Below, in pieces: positions 7,366-17,688 of a stretch of 64,000 nt of DNA. A program made the translations under genes and the position numbers. The stretch is from Streptomyces beigongshangae (GTDB lineage: Bacteria; Actinomycetota; Actinomycetes; Streptomycetales; Streptomycetaceae): NCBI RefSeq assembly GCF_019710745.1, contig NZ_JAHKJW010000001.1, forward strand, positions 124,001-188,000. The letters are read 5' to 3'. Within the stretch, counting starts at the first letter, position 1. Every line of letters starts with the position of its first letter. The notes beneath the pieces were generated by a model. It was not told the origin of the DNA. It saw nothing but the letters and a program-made list of their open reading frames with translations, and did not search any database.

Positions 7366-8673
7366 TCAACCCCGCCGGCTCATCAGCCACGGCTCCACCA
7401 CGCCCAGACCCCGCACCGCCCGCTGCCACATCGGCTGGAGGCCGAAGCGGTACGCCGGCGGCTCCTCGCCCTCCTTCTCCGCCGCGATGGCCTCCTCCGC
7501 GGCGACCGCCTCGGAGGCGGGCGCGTCCCCCGTGCGGATGAGCTCCTCCGCGAACGCCCCGTCGACCAGGACCGCGTCCTTGGGAGCTATCGACGTCAGC
7601 CGGGACGCGAGGTTCACGGTTGTGCCGAACACGTCGCCCATGCGCGTGGTGACCGTGCCGAACGCGATGCCCACCCGCAGTTCGGGCATCGTGTCGTCGT
7701 TGGCCATCGTCTCGATCAGGCGCAGCGCGATCTCCGCGGCGATCCCCGCGTCGTCGGCCGCGTACAGCACCTCGTCGCCCAGGGTCTTGATGAGCCGTCC
7801 CCCGTGCGCCGCGACCAGGTCGGCGGCGGTGGTCTCGAACGCCTCGACGAGTTCGCCGAGCTCCTCCTCCTCCATCCGCCGGGTCAGCCGCGTGAAGCCG
7901 ACGAGGTCGGCGAAGCCGACGGCCAGCCGACGGTCCACCATCTCCTCGTCGTCCGCGGCCTGCACGACACGGCCGGTCGCGGCGGCGAGCTGGCGCCGCC
8001 AGACGTAGACCAGGAACTCCTCCAGCTCGGGCAGCAGCAGCTCGATGAGGGGATAGGTGACCTCGGTGCGCGTCATGCCCGGTTCCGGGGGCTCGGTGAG
8101 CCCTTCCAGGAAGGAGTCGATCTGCCACTCGGCCAGTCTGGCCGTGGTCTGGCCGGTGGAACGCGCCACCTGGACCGCCATCGCCTCGCTGAGCAGCCCC
8201 GCCTCGACGAGACCGGCCAGCCGCCGCAGGGCCAGGACGTCCGCCTCCGTGAGCGCCTTGGCCTGGCCGATGTCGGCGAAGCCCATGGCCCGCCAGAAAC
8301 GGGAGGCCAGCTCCATGGAGACACCCGCGCTGCGGGCCGCCTGGAAGGGGGTGTAGCGCCGCTCGGCGCCGAGGATGAGCTGTTCGAGCCGGAGCGCGAG
8401 CGGGTCCCCGTCGGACTCGGCGGCGTCCTGGTCGGTCCGGCTGTCCTGCGCGTCCGTCCGGCCCCGCGGATCCGTCCGGTCAGCGGCCGGGACCCGGCCG
8501 TCCTGCGCGTCCACTGCGTGCTGTTCCTCTTCCCTCACGCGCTCCACGCGCGCATGCGCCTCGGCGCGGTCGACCCGCGCGGCATCCGTGCCGGCGACGG
8601 GCCCGGCCGTACGACCCGGCCCACCGCCGGAGGCGGGGCCGCCCGTGCCCGAACCGCTGTCGTCGACCGTCAC
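7366..8673 (-). CDS. cya: Class III adenylate cyclase
   Basis: The 435-residue protein makes cAMP from ATP. It has a charged, disordered first 90 residues. An all-helical regulatory domain (about 90-210) follows, similar in arrangement to that of mycobacterial Rv1264. The C-terminal cyclase homology domain (about 245-385) has metal-binding FADLVGFT, the substrate-binding Lys in IKTLGDEVLY, and the VNLASRLT transition-state motif. The regulatory domain suggests pH or lipid sensing, by analogy only. No membrane segment is seen. From memory this is the single cya gene (SCO4928) needed for germination and development in S. coelicolor. The start is GTG 8673 behind GGAAGGG. Confidence 0.92.
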   Translation of the reverse strand: MTVDDSGSGTGGPASGGGPGRTAGPVAGTDAARVDRAEAHARVERVREEEQHAVDAQDGRVPAADRTDPRGRTDAQDSRTDQDAAESDGDPLALRLEQLILGAERRYTPFQAARSAGVSMELASRFWRAMGFADIGQAKALTEADVLALRRLAGLVEAGLLSEAMAVQVARSTGQTTARLAEWQIDSFLEGLTEPPEPGMTRTEVTYPLIELLLPELEEFLVYVWRRQLAAATGRVVQAADDEEMVDRRLAVGFADLVGFTRLTRRMEEEELGELVEAFETTAADLVAAHGGRLIKTLGDEVLYAADDAGIAAEIALRLIETMANDDTMPELRVGIAFGTVTTRMGDVFGTTVNLASRLTSIAPKDAVLVDGAFAEELIRTGDAPASEAVAAEEAIAAEKEGEEPPAYRFGLQPMWQRAVRGLGVVEPWLMSRRG

Positions 8674-8952
8674 GCCTGCTGCCCTTCCGATTCGCCGCGG
8701 TCAGGTACCGACCGGCCTCAACTCTACGGCAGGTGTGCTCTGGCTCACTCCCTACTGCCGGGGCCGGACGGCCCGTGGACCTCTCCGTACGCGTACGTCC
8801 GGCGGACCACTCACTGTCGTACGGGCCGGGCGCGCCCCCTGCTCACCACCGGCACGAACGGGTGCGGACACCCCGCGTACCCCTCTGGGCCCGTTCGTCA
8901 CTCACAACCCTTTCGTCCCCCCGTTCGTCCCCCGGCTCCCGCTCGCCGGCCG

Positions 8953-9837
8953 TCAGCCGCCGTCCGCGGGGCCCGCCGGCCGCAGGTGCACGATGTCGCC
9001 CGCGCCCACGGGCCGCTGGACACCCTCCGCCGTGGCGAGCACCAGCCGGCCGTCGCCGTCGACGGCCACGGCCTCCCCGGAGACCGATGTGCCGCCGGGC
9101 AGCTCGGCCCGCACCGTCCGCCCGAGCGTCGCGCACCCCGCGGCGTACGTGTCCTGGAGGCCGGACGCGGCGGGGTCGCCCGCCACGCTCCGCCACTTCA
9201 CGAACCACTGTTCGAGCGACCGCAGAACGGTGCGCAGGACCGTGTCCCGGTCCGTGGTCGTCGCCCCGGCGAGGGCGAGCGAGCCGGCTCCCGGCACGGG
9301 CAGCTCGTCGGCGCGCAGCGTGACGTTGACGCCGACGCCGACGACCACCGCGTCGGCCCCGGCGCGCTCGGCGAGGATGCCGCCCGCCTTGCGCTCCTCG
9401 CCCCCCACCGTCACCAGCAGGTCGTTGGGCCACTTCAGGGCCGTGTCCACACCGGCCGACCGTGACAGCCCCGTCGCCACCGCGACCCCGGTGAGCAGCG
9501 GCAGCCAGCCCCACCGCTCGACCGGTACCCCGGCGGGCTTCAGCAGGACGGAGAAGAAGAGGCCCGAGCGGGCGGGCGCCGTCCACCGCCGGTCGAGGCG
9601 GCCCCGTCCGGCGTCCTGCTCCTCGGCGACCAGGACCGCGCCCTCCTCCGCCTTGCCGTCGGTGGCGAGGGCGACGAGGTCGGTGTTGGTGGAACCGGTG
9701 CGGGCCACCACCTGGACGTCGGACCAGAGCCCGCCGTCCCGCACGAGCGCGCGGCGCAGCGCCCTGGCATCGAGAGGCGGACGATCCAGGTCGGACCACC
9801 GGCTGCTGTTCGCGTCTGAGTCATCTCGCGGCGTCAT
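8953..9837 (-). CDS. birA: Biotin-[acetyl-CoA-carboxylase] ligase
   Basis: The 294-residue ligase activates biotin to biotinyl-AMP and transfers it to the biotin-carrier lysine of carboxylases. Motifs present are GSTNTDL, the biotinyl-AMP loop GRGRLDRRW, KWPNDLL and KAGGIL. There is no N-terminal winged-helix repressor domain, so it is a monofunctional ligase. It is divergent from pccB and near accA2, its likely substrate-encoding gene. The chosen start MTPRDDSD (ATG 9837) has GGGTGGG upstream. The open frame continues upstream without family similarity. Confidence 0.93.
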   Translation of the reverse strand: MTPRDDSDANSSRWSDLDRPPLDARALRRALVRDGGLWSDVQVVARTGSTNTDLVALATDGKAEEGAVLVAEEQDAGRGRLDRRWTAPARSGLFFSVLLKPAGVPVERWGWLPLLTGVAVATGLSRSAGVDTALKWPNDLLVTVGGEERKAGGILAERAGADAVVVGVGVNVTLRADELPVPGAGSLALAGATTTDRDTVLRTVLRSLEQWFVKWRSVAGDPAASGLQDTYAAGCATLGRTVRAELPGGTSVSGEAVAVDGDGRLVLATAEGVQRPVGAGDIVHLRPAGPADGG

Positions 9838-9939
9838 GCAACCCACCCTAGGTGTGGTAAACGCCGCACTGCCGAACGGTAGGCGCACCACTACGCTACG
9901 GATGGGTAGCCAACCCCTCCTCCGAGCACGCCCCTCTCC

Positions 9940-9984
9940 CCGTACGTCCCCGCACATCCCCCGTACGTCCCCCGCACGTCCCCA
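9940..9984 (+). repeat. Short tandem C-rich repeats in the pccB leader
   Basis: Four imperfect copies of an 11-nt unit (CGTACGTCCCC and variants) lie 26-70 nt before the pccB start. They are cytosine-rich and unstructured. A regulatory role is not established. Confidence 0.5.
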
Positions 9985-10010
9985 CTGAGCAGGCAGGGAG
10001 CCGCATCCCG

Positions 10011-11609
10011 ATGTCCGAGCCGGAACAGCAGCACGAGACCGACGTCCACACCACCGCGGGCAAGCTCGCGGACCTGCGGCGCCGCATCGACGAGGCGACG
10101 CACGCCGGCTCGGCACGCGCCGTCGAGAAGCAGCACGCCAAGGGCAAGCTGACGGCCCGTGAGCGGATCGAGCTGCTGATGGACGAGGGCTCCTTCGTCG
10201 AGTTCGACGAGTTCGCGCGGCACCGCTCGACGGACTTCGGCCTGGCGGACAACCGCCCGTACGGGGACGGGGTCGTGACCGGCTACGGCACGGTGGACGG
10301 GCGCCCGGTCGCCGTGTTCTCCCAGGACTTCACGGTCTTCGGCGGCGCGCTCGGCGAGGTCTTCGGCCAGAAGATCATGAAGGTGATGGACTTCGCGCTG
10401 AAGACCGGCTGTCCGGTCATCGGCATCAACGACTCGGGCGGCGCCCGCATCCAGGAGGGTGTGGCGGCGCTGGGCATGTACGGCGAGATCTTCCGCCGCA
10501 ACACCCATGCCTCGGGCGTGATCCCGCAGATCAGCCTGGTCGTCGGACCGTGCGCGGGTGGCGCGGTCTACTCCCCCGCCATCACCGACTTCACGGTCAT
10601 GGTCGATCAGACCTCGCACATGTTCATCACCGGTCCGGACGTCATCAAGACGGTCACCGGTGAGGACGTCGGCTTCGAGGAGCTGGGCGGCGCGCGCACC
10701 CACAACACGACCTCGGGCGTGGCCCACCACATGGCAGGGGACGAGAAGGACGCGATCGAGTACGTCAAGTCGCTGCTCTCCTACCTCCCGTCGAACAACC
10801 TCAGTGAGCCGCCCGCCTTCCCCGAGGAGGCGGACCTGACGACGACGGACGAGGACCGCGAGCTGGACACGCTGATCCCGGACAGCGCCAACCAGCCGTA
10901 CGACATGCACACGGTGATCGAACACGTCCTGGACGACGCCGAGTTCTTCGAGACGCAGCCGCTGTTCGCGCCGAACATCCTCACCGGCTTCGGCCGCGTG
11001 GAGGGGCGTCCGGTGGGCGTCGTCGCCAACCAGCCGATGCAGTTCGCGGGCTGCCTGGACATCGACGCCTCCGAGAAGGCCGCCCGCTTCGTGCGCACCT
11101 GCGACGCCTTCAACCTGCCCGTCCTCACCTTCGTGGACGTCCCCGGCTTCCTGCCGGGCGTCGGCCAGGAGCACGAGGGCATCATCCGCCGCGGCGCCAA
11201 ACTCATCTACGCGTACGCCGAGGCGACCGTCCCCCTGATCACGGTCATCACCCGCAAGGCCTTCGGCGGCGCCTACGACGTCATGGGCTCCAAGCACCTC
11301 GGCGCGGACCTCAACCTCGCCTGGCCGACCGCCCAGATCGCCGTCATGGGCGCCCAGGGCGCGGTGAACATCCTGCACCGGCGCACCATCGCCGCCGCTC
11401 CCGAGAGCGAGCGGGAGGCCACCCGCGCCCGGCTGATCCAGGAGTACGAGGACACGCTGCTCAACCCCTACACGGCGGCCGAGCGCGGTTACCTCGACGG
11501 CGTGGTCCTGCCCTCCGACACCCGCTCCCACGTCGTACGCGGCCTGCGCTCGCTGCGCACCAAGCGGGAGTCCCTGCCGCCGAAGAAGCACGGCAACATC
11601 CCCCTCTAG
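10011..11609 (+). CDS. pccB: Propionyl-CoA carboxylase beta (carboxyltransferase) subunit
   Basis: The 532-residue carboxyltransferase has paired crotonase-like halves. Oxyanion/CoA motifs are [43 protein letters not shown] and GAYDVMGSK. It transfers CO2 from carboxybiotin on the AccA2-type subunit to propionyl-CoA, giving methylmalonyl-CoA. Asp423 in GGAYDVM matches the position (Asp422 in S. coelicolor PccB) that I recall as favouring propionyl-CoA. The start is ATG 10011 with GGGAG upstream. The epsilon-subunit gene follows after 23 nt, forming an operon. Confidence 0.95.
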   Translation: MSEPEQQHETDVHTTAGKLADLRRRIDEATHAGSARAVEKQHAKGKLTARERIELLMDEGSFVEFDEFARHRSTDFGLADNRPYGDGVVTGYGTVDGRPVAVFSQDFTVFGGALGEVFGQKIMKVMDFALKTGCPVIGINDSGGARIQEGVAALGMYGEIFRRNTHASGVIPQISLVVGPCAGGAVYSPAITDFTVMVDQTSHMFITGPDVIKTVTGEDVGFEELGGARTHNTTSGVAHHMAGDEKDAIEYVKSLLSYLPSNNLSEPPAFPEEADLTTTDEDRELDTLIPDSANQPYDMHTVIEHVLDDAEFFETQPLFAPNILTGFGRVEGRPVGVVANQPMQFAGCLDIDASEKAARFVRTCDAFNLPVLTFVDVPGFLPGVGQEHEGIIRRGAKLIYAYAEATVPLITVITRKAFGGAYDVMGSKHLGADLNLAWPTAQIAVMGAQGAVNILHRRTIAAAPESEREATRARLIQEYEDTLLNPYTAAERGYLDGVVLPSDTRSHVVRGLRSLRTKRESLPPKKHGNIPL

Positions 11610-11632
11610 GACACCAGGAACCCGGAGCCGAT

Positions 11633-11842
11633 ATGACGATCAAGGTCGTACGGGGCAACCCGACCCCGGAGGAGCTGGCCGCCGCACTGGCGGTGGTCCG
11701 GGCCCGCGCCGCGGCGGTGGCTGCGTCCCCGCCCGGCGCGGCCCGCGGCCGGGACGCGTGGTCCGACCCGTCCCGCATCACCCGGACCCGCCTGCCGGCC
11801 CCGGGCCCGCAGAGCTGGACCAACACCTTCCGGCCCGTCTGA
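11633..11842 (+). CDS. accE: Acyl-CoA carboxylase epsilon subunit
   Basis: The 69-residue protein begins MTIKVVRGNPTPEELAAALA and ends in a tail with WSDPSR and a Trp near the C-terminus, the pattern of actinomycete AccE/PccE proteins. These small subunits bind the beta hexamer and stimulate the carboxylase complex. It is 23 nt downstream of pccB with a GGAG site, and a terminator overlaps its stop codon. The symbol could also be written pccE. Confidence 0.9.
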   Translation: MTIKVVRGNPTPEELAAALAVVRARAAAVAASPPGAARGRDAWSDPSRITRTRLPAPGPQSWTNTFRPV

Positions 11843-11876
11843 GGAGGGGTCCCGCGAGGGCGCGGGGCCCCTCCTC
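11841..11876 (+). terminator. Strong hairpin overlapping the accE stop codon
   Basis: GAGGAGGGG (11841-11849) pairs with CCCCTCCTC (11868-11876), and inside it CCCGCG pairs with CGCGGG across an AGGG loop. The 16-bp stem starts within the accE stop codon and ends the pccB-accE operon. Confidence 0.8.
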
Positions 11877-11938
11877 CGGCCCCCTCCTCCGGCGCTCCTC
11901 CTCCGGTCCCCGCACGTCCGGTTCCCGCGCGCCCGCGG

Positions 11939-13069
11939 TCACAGGACGTCGGCGACGGCCCCGGCCATCACCTCGTACCCGGCGTCGTTCGGATGCAGGT
12001 GATCGCCGAAGTCGTAGGCGGGGAGCAGCACGTCCGGGTCGCCGGGACGGCCCAGCGCCCGGTGGAGGTCGACCACCGCGTCGTACTCCCCCGCGCGACG
12101 GACCCAGTCGTCGAACGCACGGCTCACCTCCGCCGCCCGCTCCCCCCAGTGGTCGGACCCCCCGAACGGCGGCAGCGTCGCCCCGACGACCCGCACCCCG
12201 CGCGCCCGCGCCCGCCGTATCAGCTCCCGGTGCCCCGCGATCAGCTCATCCGCCCCGACATGCGGCGCGGGCCGGTACGTGGGTTCCGCAGGCGCCTCGC
12301 TGAACCCGATGTCGTTCAGCCCGAGCAGCACGACCACCGTGTCGACGCCGGCCAGGTCCAGCACGTCCCGCTCCAGCCGGTGAAGTCCCTTCTCCCCGTA
12401 CCAGGCCGAGTCGTTGAGCAGCAGGTTCCCGCCGATACCGGCGTTGAGCACGGGCCGGCCGGTGCGCGCGGCGAGGGCGTCGGACCATCTGCGGTCCGCG
12501 CCGGGCGTGGACCCGAACCCGTCGGTGACCGAGTCGCCGAAGAGCGCCACCGCGTCGGTGCGCCCGGCGCGGACGTCGACGCCGGACAGGAGGTACCAGG
12601 ACTCGGTGACCTGGTCGAAGCCCGCTCCGCCGGTGTCGTCCAGCAGGTCCCCCGCGCCCCGGTAGCTGGTCGCGAATGCCTGCGCGTGGAAGGTGGCGGG
12701 CCCGGTGACGGCGTCGAGGTGGAGGGTGACGGTCACCCGGTCCCCGGCCTCCACGGCGAGTTCGGCCGCGTCGCCGACGACCGCCCCGCGCGCGGGGATC
12801 GCGGTGGACCCGGCCCCGGCGAAGGTGACCCGCCGGACCGAACCGGGCCTTACGGCCGCCCCCGAGGCCGTAAGGGCGAGGGTCGCCCCCGCGATCCGCA
12901 GCGGCGAGGTCCCGTACGCGTTCGAGAGGCGGATCCGGACGCGGTCGCCGCCCGCGGTCACCCGGACGACCTGGCGCAGGGAGTGGCGCCAGAAGCCCTC
13001 CTGCGACCAGTTGGGGGTGAAGCCGGTGCTCGGCGCCTGCGGAGAGGCGGTCCAGGCGGTGGTGAACAC
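11939..13069 (-). CDS. SGNH/GDSL-family esterase
   Basis: The 376-residue hydrolase has an N-terminal beta-rich domain (about 1-165) and a C-terminal SGNH domain. Its nucleophile block is LFGDSVTDGFGS, followed by GIGGN, LLGLNDIG and the catalytic pair in DHLHPND. It probably deacylates a carbohydrate or ester. The enzyme lacks a recognisable signal peptide, so secretion is uncertain. The start is GTG 13069 with GGAGGG at good spacing. It is transcribed away from the small membrane-protein gene at 13205 and convergently with accE. I do not recall it in the syntenic S. coelicolor region, so it may be a lineage-specific insertion. Confidence 0.82.
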   Translation of the reverse strand: MFTTAWTASPQAPSTGFTPNWSQEGFWRHSLRQVVRVTAGGDRVRIRLSNAYGTSPLRIAGATLALTASGAAVRPGSVRRVTFAGAGSTAIPARGAVVGDAAELAVEAGDRVTVTLHLDAVTGPATFHAQAFATSYRGAGDLLDDTGGAGFDQVTESWYLLSGVDVRAGRTDAVALFGDSVTDGFGSTPGADRRWSDALAARTGRPVLNAGIGGNLLLNDSAWYGEKGLHRLERDVLDLAGVDTVVVLLGLNDIGFSEAPAEPTYRPAPHVGADELIAGHRELIRRARARGVRVVGATLPPFGGSDHWGERAAEVSRAFDDWVRRAGEYDAVVDLHRALGRPGDPDVLLPAYDFGDHLHPNDAGYEVMAGAVADVL

Positions 13070-13162
13070 AGCAGTTCCCTCCTAATGGGACAGGCGTCCC
13101 TTTAATGATGACGGGAACGGTAGCAGGAGCGGACCGGCTAATGGAACTTCAGTCCCCTTTGG

Positions 13163-13182
13163 TAAGATGAGTACGCGTACTC
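13163..13182 (+). promoter_or_regulatory. Promoter with perfect palindrome GAGTACGCGTACTC
   Basis: A TAAGAT -10 hexamer (13163-13168) is directly followed by the 14-nt perfect palindrome (13169-13182), which would sit over the transcription start. It contains TACGCGTA, close to but not the same as the TACGCGCGTA operator of the nucleoside genes. It controls the small gene at 13205. Confidence 0.45.
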
Positions 13183-13204
13183 AGGCTTTCGGAGCCGTAC
13201 CGGA

Positions 13205-13348
13205 GTGACGATCGGAGACATGCTGTGGTCCGATCCGGAGAACGAGCCGTCGAAGGAGCTGCGCGACATGCAGGACATGTTGCGGCGGCTCGGCGTCCTC
13301 ATCGCACTGGCCGTCGTGTTCGCGATGGTCATCCTCGGTCTGATGTGA
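13205..13348 (+). CDS. Small single-pass membrane protein (47 residues)
   Basis: GTG 13205, with GGAG 10 nt upstream, opens a frame of 47 residues ending at TGA 13348. The soluble N-terminal part contains [20 protein letters not shown] hydrophobic helix, [18 protein letters not shown], runs to the C-terminus. It would be an inner-membrane protein with its charged part in the cytoplasm. I do not recognise a function. It lies just before maf and is preceded by its own promoter and palindrome. Confidence 0.65.
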   Translation: MTIGDMLWSDPENEPSKELRDMQDMLRRLGVLIALAVVFAMVILGLM

Positions 13349-13381
13349 GGGCGGGCTCCCGGTGCGGGCCGGTGCGGGCGC

Positions 13382-13403
13382 GGGCGGGCGGGGGCGGGCG
13401 GGG
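13382..13403 (+). promoter_or_regulatory. G-quadruplex-capable tract in the maf promoter
   Basis: Five G runs (lengths 3, 3, 5, 3 and 4), each separated by a single C, end 10 nt before the maf -10 box. They occupy the -35 region on the coding strand, where a quadruplex could affect initiation. Confidence 0.45.
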
Positions 13404-13412
13404 CACCGCCGA

Positions 13413-13418
13413 TACGCT
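13413..13418 (+). promoter_or_regulatory. maf -10 box TACGCT (leaderless)
   Basis: TACGCT ends 6 nt before the maf ATG and no Shine-Dalgarno sequence is present. Transcription should begin at the start codon. Confidence 0.5.
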
Positions 13419-13424
13419 GACCGC

Positions 13425-14045
13425 ATGACTGATCAGCCACACCGCCGGCTCGTCCTCGCCTCCCAGTCCCCCGCCCGGCTCGGACTGCTGCGGCAGGCCG
13501 GGCTCTCCCCCGAGGTCGTCGTCAGCGGGGTCGACGAGGACGCCGTGACCGCCCCGACCCCCGCCGACCTGGCGCTCGCGCTCGCCGAGGCGAAGGCGTC
13601 CGTGGTGGCCGCCCGCCCCGAGGCCGGGGGCGCCCTGGTGATCGGCTGCGACTCGGTGCTCGAACTGGACGGCGTGGCGTACGGCAAACCGGCCGACGCC
13701 GAGGAGGCGACCGCGCGCTGGAAGACGATGCGCGGCCGGACGGGCGTCCTGCAGACCGGCCACTGCGTGTGGGACACCGCGGCCGGCCGTCACACGTCGG
13801 CGGTCGCCTCCACCGTGGTCCGCTTCGGCGAACCGACCGACGCCGAGATCGCCGCGTACGTCGCCTCGGGCGAGCCGCTCCACGTCGCCGGGGCGTTCAC
13901 GCTCGACGGCCGCTCCGCCCCGTTCGTCGACGGCATCGACGGCGACCACGGCAATGTCATCGGGCTCTCACTGCCGCTGCTGCGCCGGCTGCTGGCCGAA
14001 CTGGGCGTCGGCATCACGGACCTGTGGACCCCGCGCGAGAAGTGA
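13425..14045 (+). CDS. maf: Maf-like nucleotide pyrophosphatase
   Basis: The 206-residue Maf/HAM1-fold protein hydrolyses non-canonical or excess nucleoside triphosphates to monophosphates. It shows the Maf signature at the N-terminus ([16 protein letters not shown]), [24 protein letters not shown] and [14 protein letters not shown] near the end. Start ATG 13425 has no ribosome-binding site but lies 7 nt after a TACGCT box, so it is probably translated from a leaderless mRNA. It sits between the carboxylase subunit genes as in S. coelicolor. Confidence 0.92.
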   Translation: MTDQPHRRLVLASQSPARLGLLRQAGLSPEVVVSGVDEDAVTAPTPADLALALAEAKASVVAARPEAGGALVIGCDSVLELDGVAYGKPADAEEATARWKTMRGRTGVLQTGHCVWDTAAGRHTSAVASTVVRFGEPTDAEIAAYVASGEPLHVAGAFTLDGRSAPFVDGIDGDHGNVIGLSLPLLRRLLAELGVGITDLWTPREK

Positions 14046-14127
14046 CACGGGCGGCGGGGGGAGAGGGCGACAGAGGGGGCAGCCGGCGGTGACGCACCAC
14101 GGCCGGCGGTGACACGGAAGACGGCCG

Positions 14128-14655
14128 TCAGGAGACCGAGGGCGCCGGTGGTGACGGCGGTGACGGTGACGTCGGCGGTGACAGGACCGGTGCCGCGCCG
14201 CCGTCCGCGGGGTCGCCGCCCGGCCCCGCCGCGGCGTCCCGGCGGTCGTACGTCATGAAGATGAGCACGATCAGACCGAGCACGGCCATCATGAAGGCGA
14301 ACGCGCCCCAGCCCACCAGCCCTACGGCGAACGCACCGAGCAGGGCATGCACCACCGCCGCGCTGATCAGCAGGATGCGGCCGAGGCCGGCGGGCGCGCG
14401 GTCACGCAGGGCGACGCGCAGCGCGGTGAGGCCGCAGAGCGCGAACCAGAGACCGAAGACCAGCCCGGCGACCTTCGAGGACGTGGCCATCACCTCGGGG
14501 TCGAGCCCCGCCAGGGACATGTCCTGCCGGTCGACCACGACGCCCATGAACCAGTTGACCCACGCGACGCCCACCGCCTCCGCGAAGAGCACGATCGCGG
14601 TCACCCACGCCACCGGTCTGCGGATCACCCGCCCCCACCCACCTTCGACTTCCAC
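14128..14655 (-). CDS. Conserved four-helix membrane protein
   Basis: The 175-residue protein has hydrophobic spans at about 15-38, 60-82, 93-115 and 118-137. A Pro/Ser-rich cytosolic tail ends PPSPPAPSVS. The second loop contains DRQDMSLAGLDPE. No catalytic motif or named domain is recognised. The start is GTG 14655, but ribosome-binding support is poor; an in-frame GTG beginning MIRRPVAWV a few codons in is an alternative. It is divergent from accA2 and convergent with maf. Confidence 0.7.
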   Translation of the reverse strand: MEVEGGWGRVIRRPVAWVTAIVLFAEAVGVAWVNWFMGVVVDRQDMSLAGLDPEVMATSSKVAGLVFGLWFALCGLTALRVALRDRAPAGLGRILLISAAVVHALLGAFAVGLVGWGAFAFMMAVLGLIVLIFMTYDRRDAAAGPGGDPADGGAAPVLSPPTSPSPPSPPAPSVS

Positions 14656-15001
14656 CCGAGCGGGGCCGCTGTTACCCCAAGTATGTTCGAGACAGCGAGC
14701 ACGCTACTAACGAGTAAACCCAGGGACAAGGGATCGGCGGGGGGCAAAGAATCATTGGGCCGTTCGTAGGGTCTCCACAAAGAAACGCAGTGGCGCGCAG
14801 CACGCTCTCACAGAGACCCTGACCACACCGGAAGGCTAGGGTTCATGGCAAGCGCCCTGCGTACCGAGGTGCGACAAGGGATTTCACCGGCGAGCGGGCC
14901 TTGTATCACGCTCCGTGTGGGCAAGCTCACCATCAGGGACGGGTCGATGCTTCGTGTCGGCAGTCCCTAAACTCGGCTTGTTTCAAGGAGAGGGAGCCAA
15001 C
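14656..15001 (+). promoter_or_regulatory. 346-bp accA2 upstream region
   Basis: This non-coding stretch holds an inverted repeat, AGGGTCTC (14768-14775) with GAGACCCT (14813-14820), and a TAGGGT hexamer (14837-14842) that could be a -10 box. It ends with AAGGAG before GTG 15002. The leader from that promoter would be about 150 nt. A 41-codon frame at 14845-14970 is considered unlikely to be real. Confidence 0.4.
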
Positions 15002-16774
<1,773 letters not shown>

Positions 16775-16791
16775 CCCCGCCCCGTCGTCAC

Positions 16792-16833
16792 GAGGCGCCC
16801 GGCGGACAGGATGCCCTGTCCGCCGGGCGCCTC
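16792..16833 (+). terminator. accA2 terminator
   Basis: A perfect 19-bp stem (16792-16810 with 16815-16833) closes on a 4-nt ATGC loop, 17 nt after the accA2 stop codon. Confidence 0.85.
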
Positions 16834-16866
16834 GGCATACCGGGCACCCCGGAGAACGTGCCCCGA

Positions 16867-16898
16867 AGGGGCGCGGGGAACTGCGCGAGCAACCACAC
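16867..16898 (+). repeat. Dispersed intergenic repeat, copy 2
   Basis: AGGGGCGCGGGGAACTGCGC is followed by GAGCAACCACAC, differing from copy 1 by a few bases in the second half. It sits just after the accA2 terminator. Confidence 0.75.
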
Positions 16899-17010
16899 TC
16901 CGGCGGTCACCAGGCCACGAAACGCCGGCCCCCTCCCCCGCCGGCCCCGCCGGAGGCGGCCCCCGTCGGAGGCGGCCCCCGCAGGACGCAAGAGAGGTCG
17001 GGCGAACCCC

Positions 17011-17589
17011 ATGACCACCCCGCCGGCAGGCCCCCGCATGCGAGCCGACGCCCGTCGCAACCGCGCCCGCCTGGTGGCGGAGGCGCGCACCGCGTTCGCC
17101 CGGCACGGCGCGGACGCGCCCCTGGAGGACGTGGCACGACGCGCGGGCGTGGGCATCGGCACCCTGTACCGCCACTTCCCCAACCGCCACGCGCTCCTGA
17201 GCGCGATCTTCGCGGACGCGGTGAGCGATCTGCTGACCCGCTCACGCGAACTCCTCGACGACCCCCGCCCCTGTACGGCGCTCGTGACCTGGCTGCGCGC
17301 CGTCATCACCCAGGCGAGTGAGTACCGCGGGCTGTCGCGGGCGCTCATGGCGGCCTCGCACGACGACGCCTCGGCGCTCGCGCGGTGCAGCGGCCCGATG
17401 CGCGAGGCGGGCAGCGCCCTCCTCACGCGTGCGCAGGAGGCGGGCGCCGTACGCCCCGGTGTCTCCATCGGTGACCTGCTCCAGCTGACCAGCGCGATCG
17501 CGCTGGCCGCCGAGGAGACCCCGGACGACCCGGAGCTGGCCGACCGCCTGCTGACCCTGACCCTGCGCGGCCTGAAGGCGGAAGGCTGA
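17011..17589 (+). CDS. TetR-family transcriptional regulator
   Basis: The 192-residue protein has an N-terminal TetR DNA-binding domain with the helix-turn-helix LEDVARRAGVGIGTLYRHFPNR (about 33-54 here, broken by no gap). The C-terminal ligand-binding part resembles the SbtR-like group. Its target and ligand are unknown. It is between accA2 and the DeoR gene, convergent with the latter. An internal ATG at 17038 (MRADARRNR) is an alternative start. The 17639-17663 segment just downstream carries three GCCCAAAT tandem units. Confidence 0.87.
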   Translation: MTTPPAGPRMRADARRNRARLVAEARTAFARHGADAPLEDVARRAGVGIGTLYRHFPNRHALLSAIFADAVSDLLTRSRELLDDPRPCTALVTWLRAVITQASEYRGLSRALMAASHDDASALARCSGPMREAGSALLTRAQEAGAVRPGVSIGDLLQLTSAIALAAEETPDDPELADRLLTLTLRGLKAEG

Positions 17590-17688
17590 GGGCCCGAAGG
17601 GCTCGAAGACCTGAAACCCGAAAGCCTGAGAACCTCAAAGCCCAAATGCCCAAATGCCCAAATACCCGAAGGTCCGGAGCCGGTCGCG

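Noticed and set aside
14845..14970. A 41-codon frame (ATG 14845, TAA stop) in the accA2 leader, a possible regulatory upstream ORF
   Set aside because: Its start lies only 2 nt after the likely -10 box, so it would not be fully transcribed, and its codon use is not typical of Streptomyces.
17639..17663. GCCCAAAT tandem units as a regulatory element
   Set aside because: Only three short units after the TetR stop codon; no structure or link to a promoter was visible.
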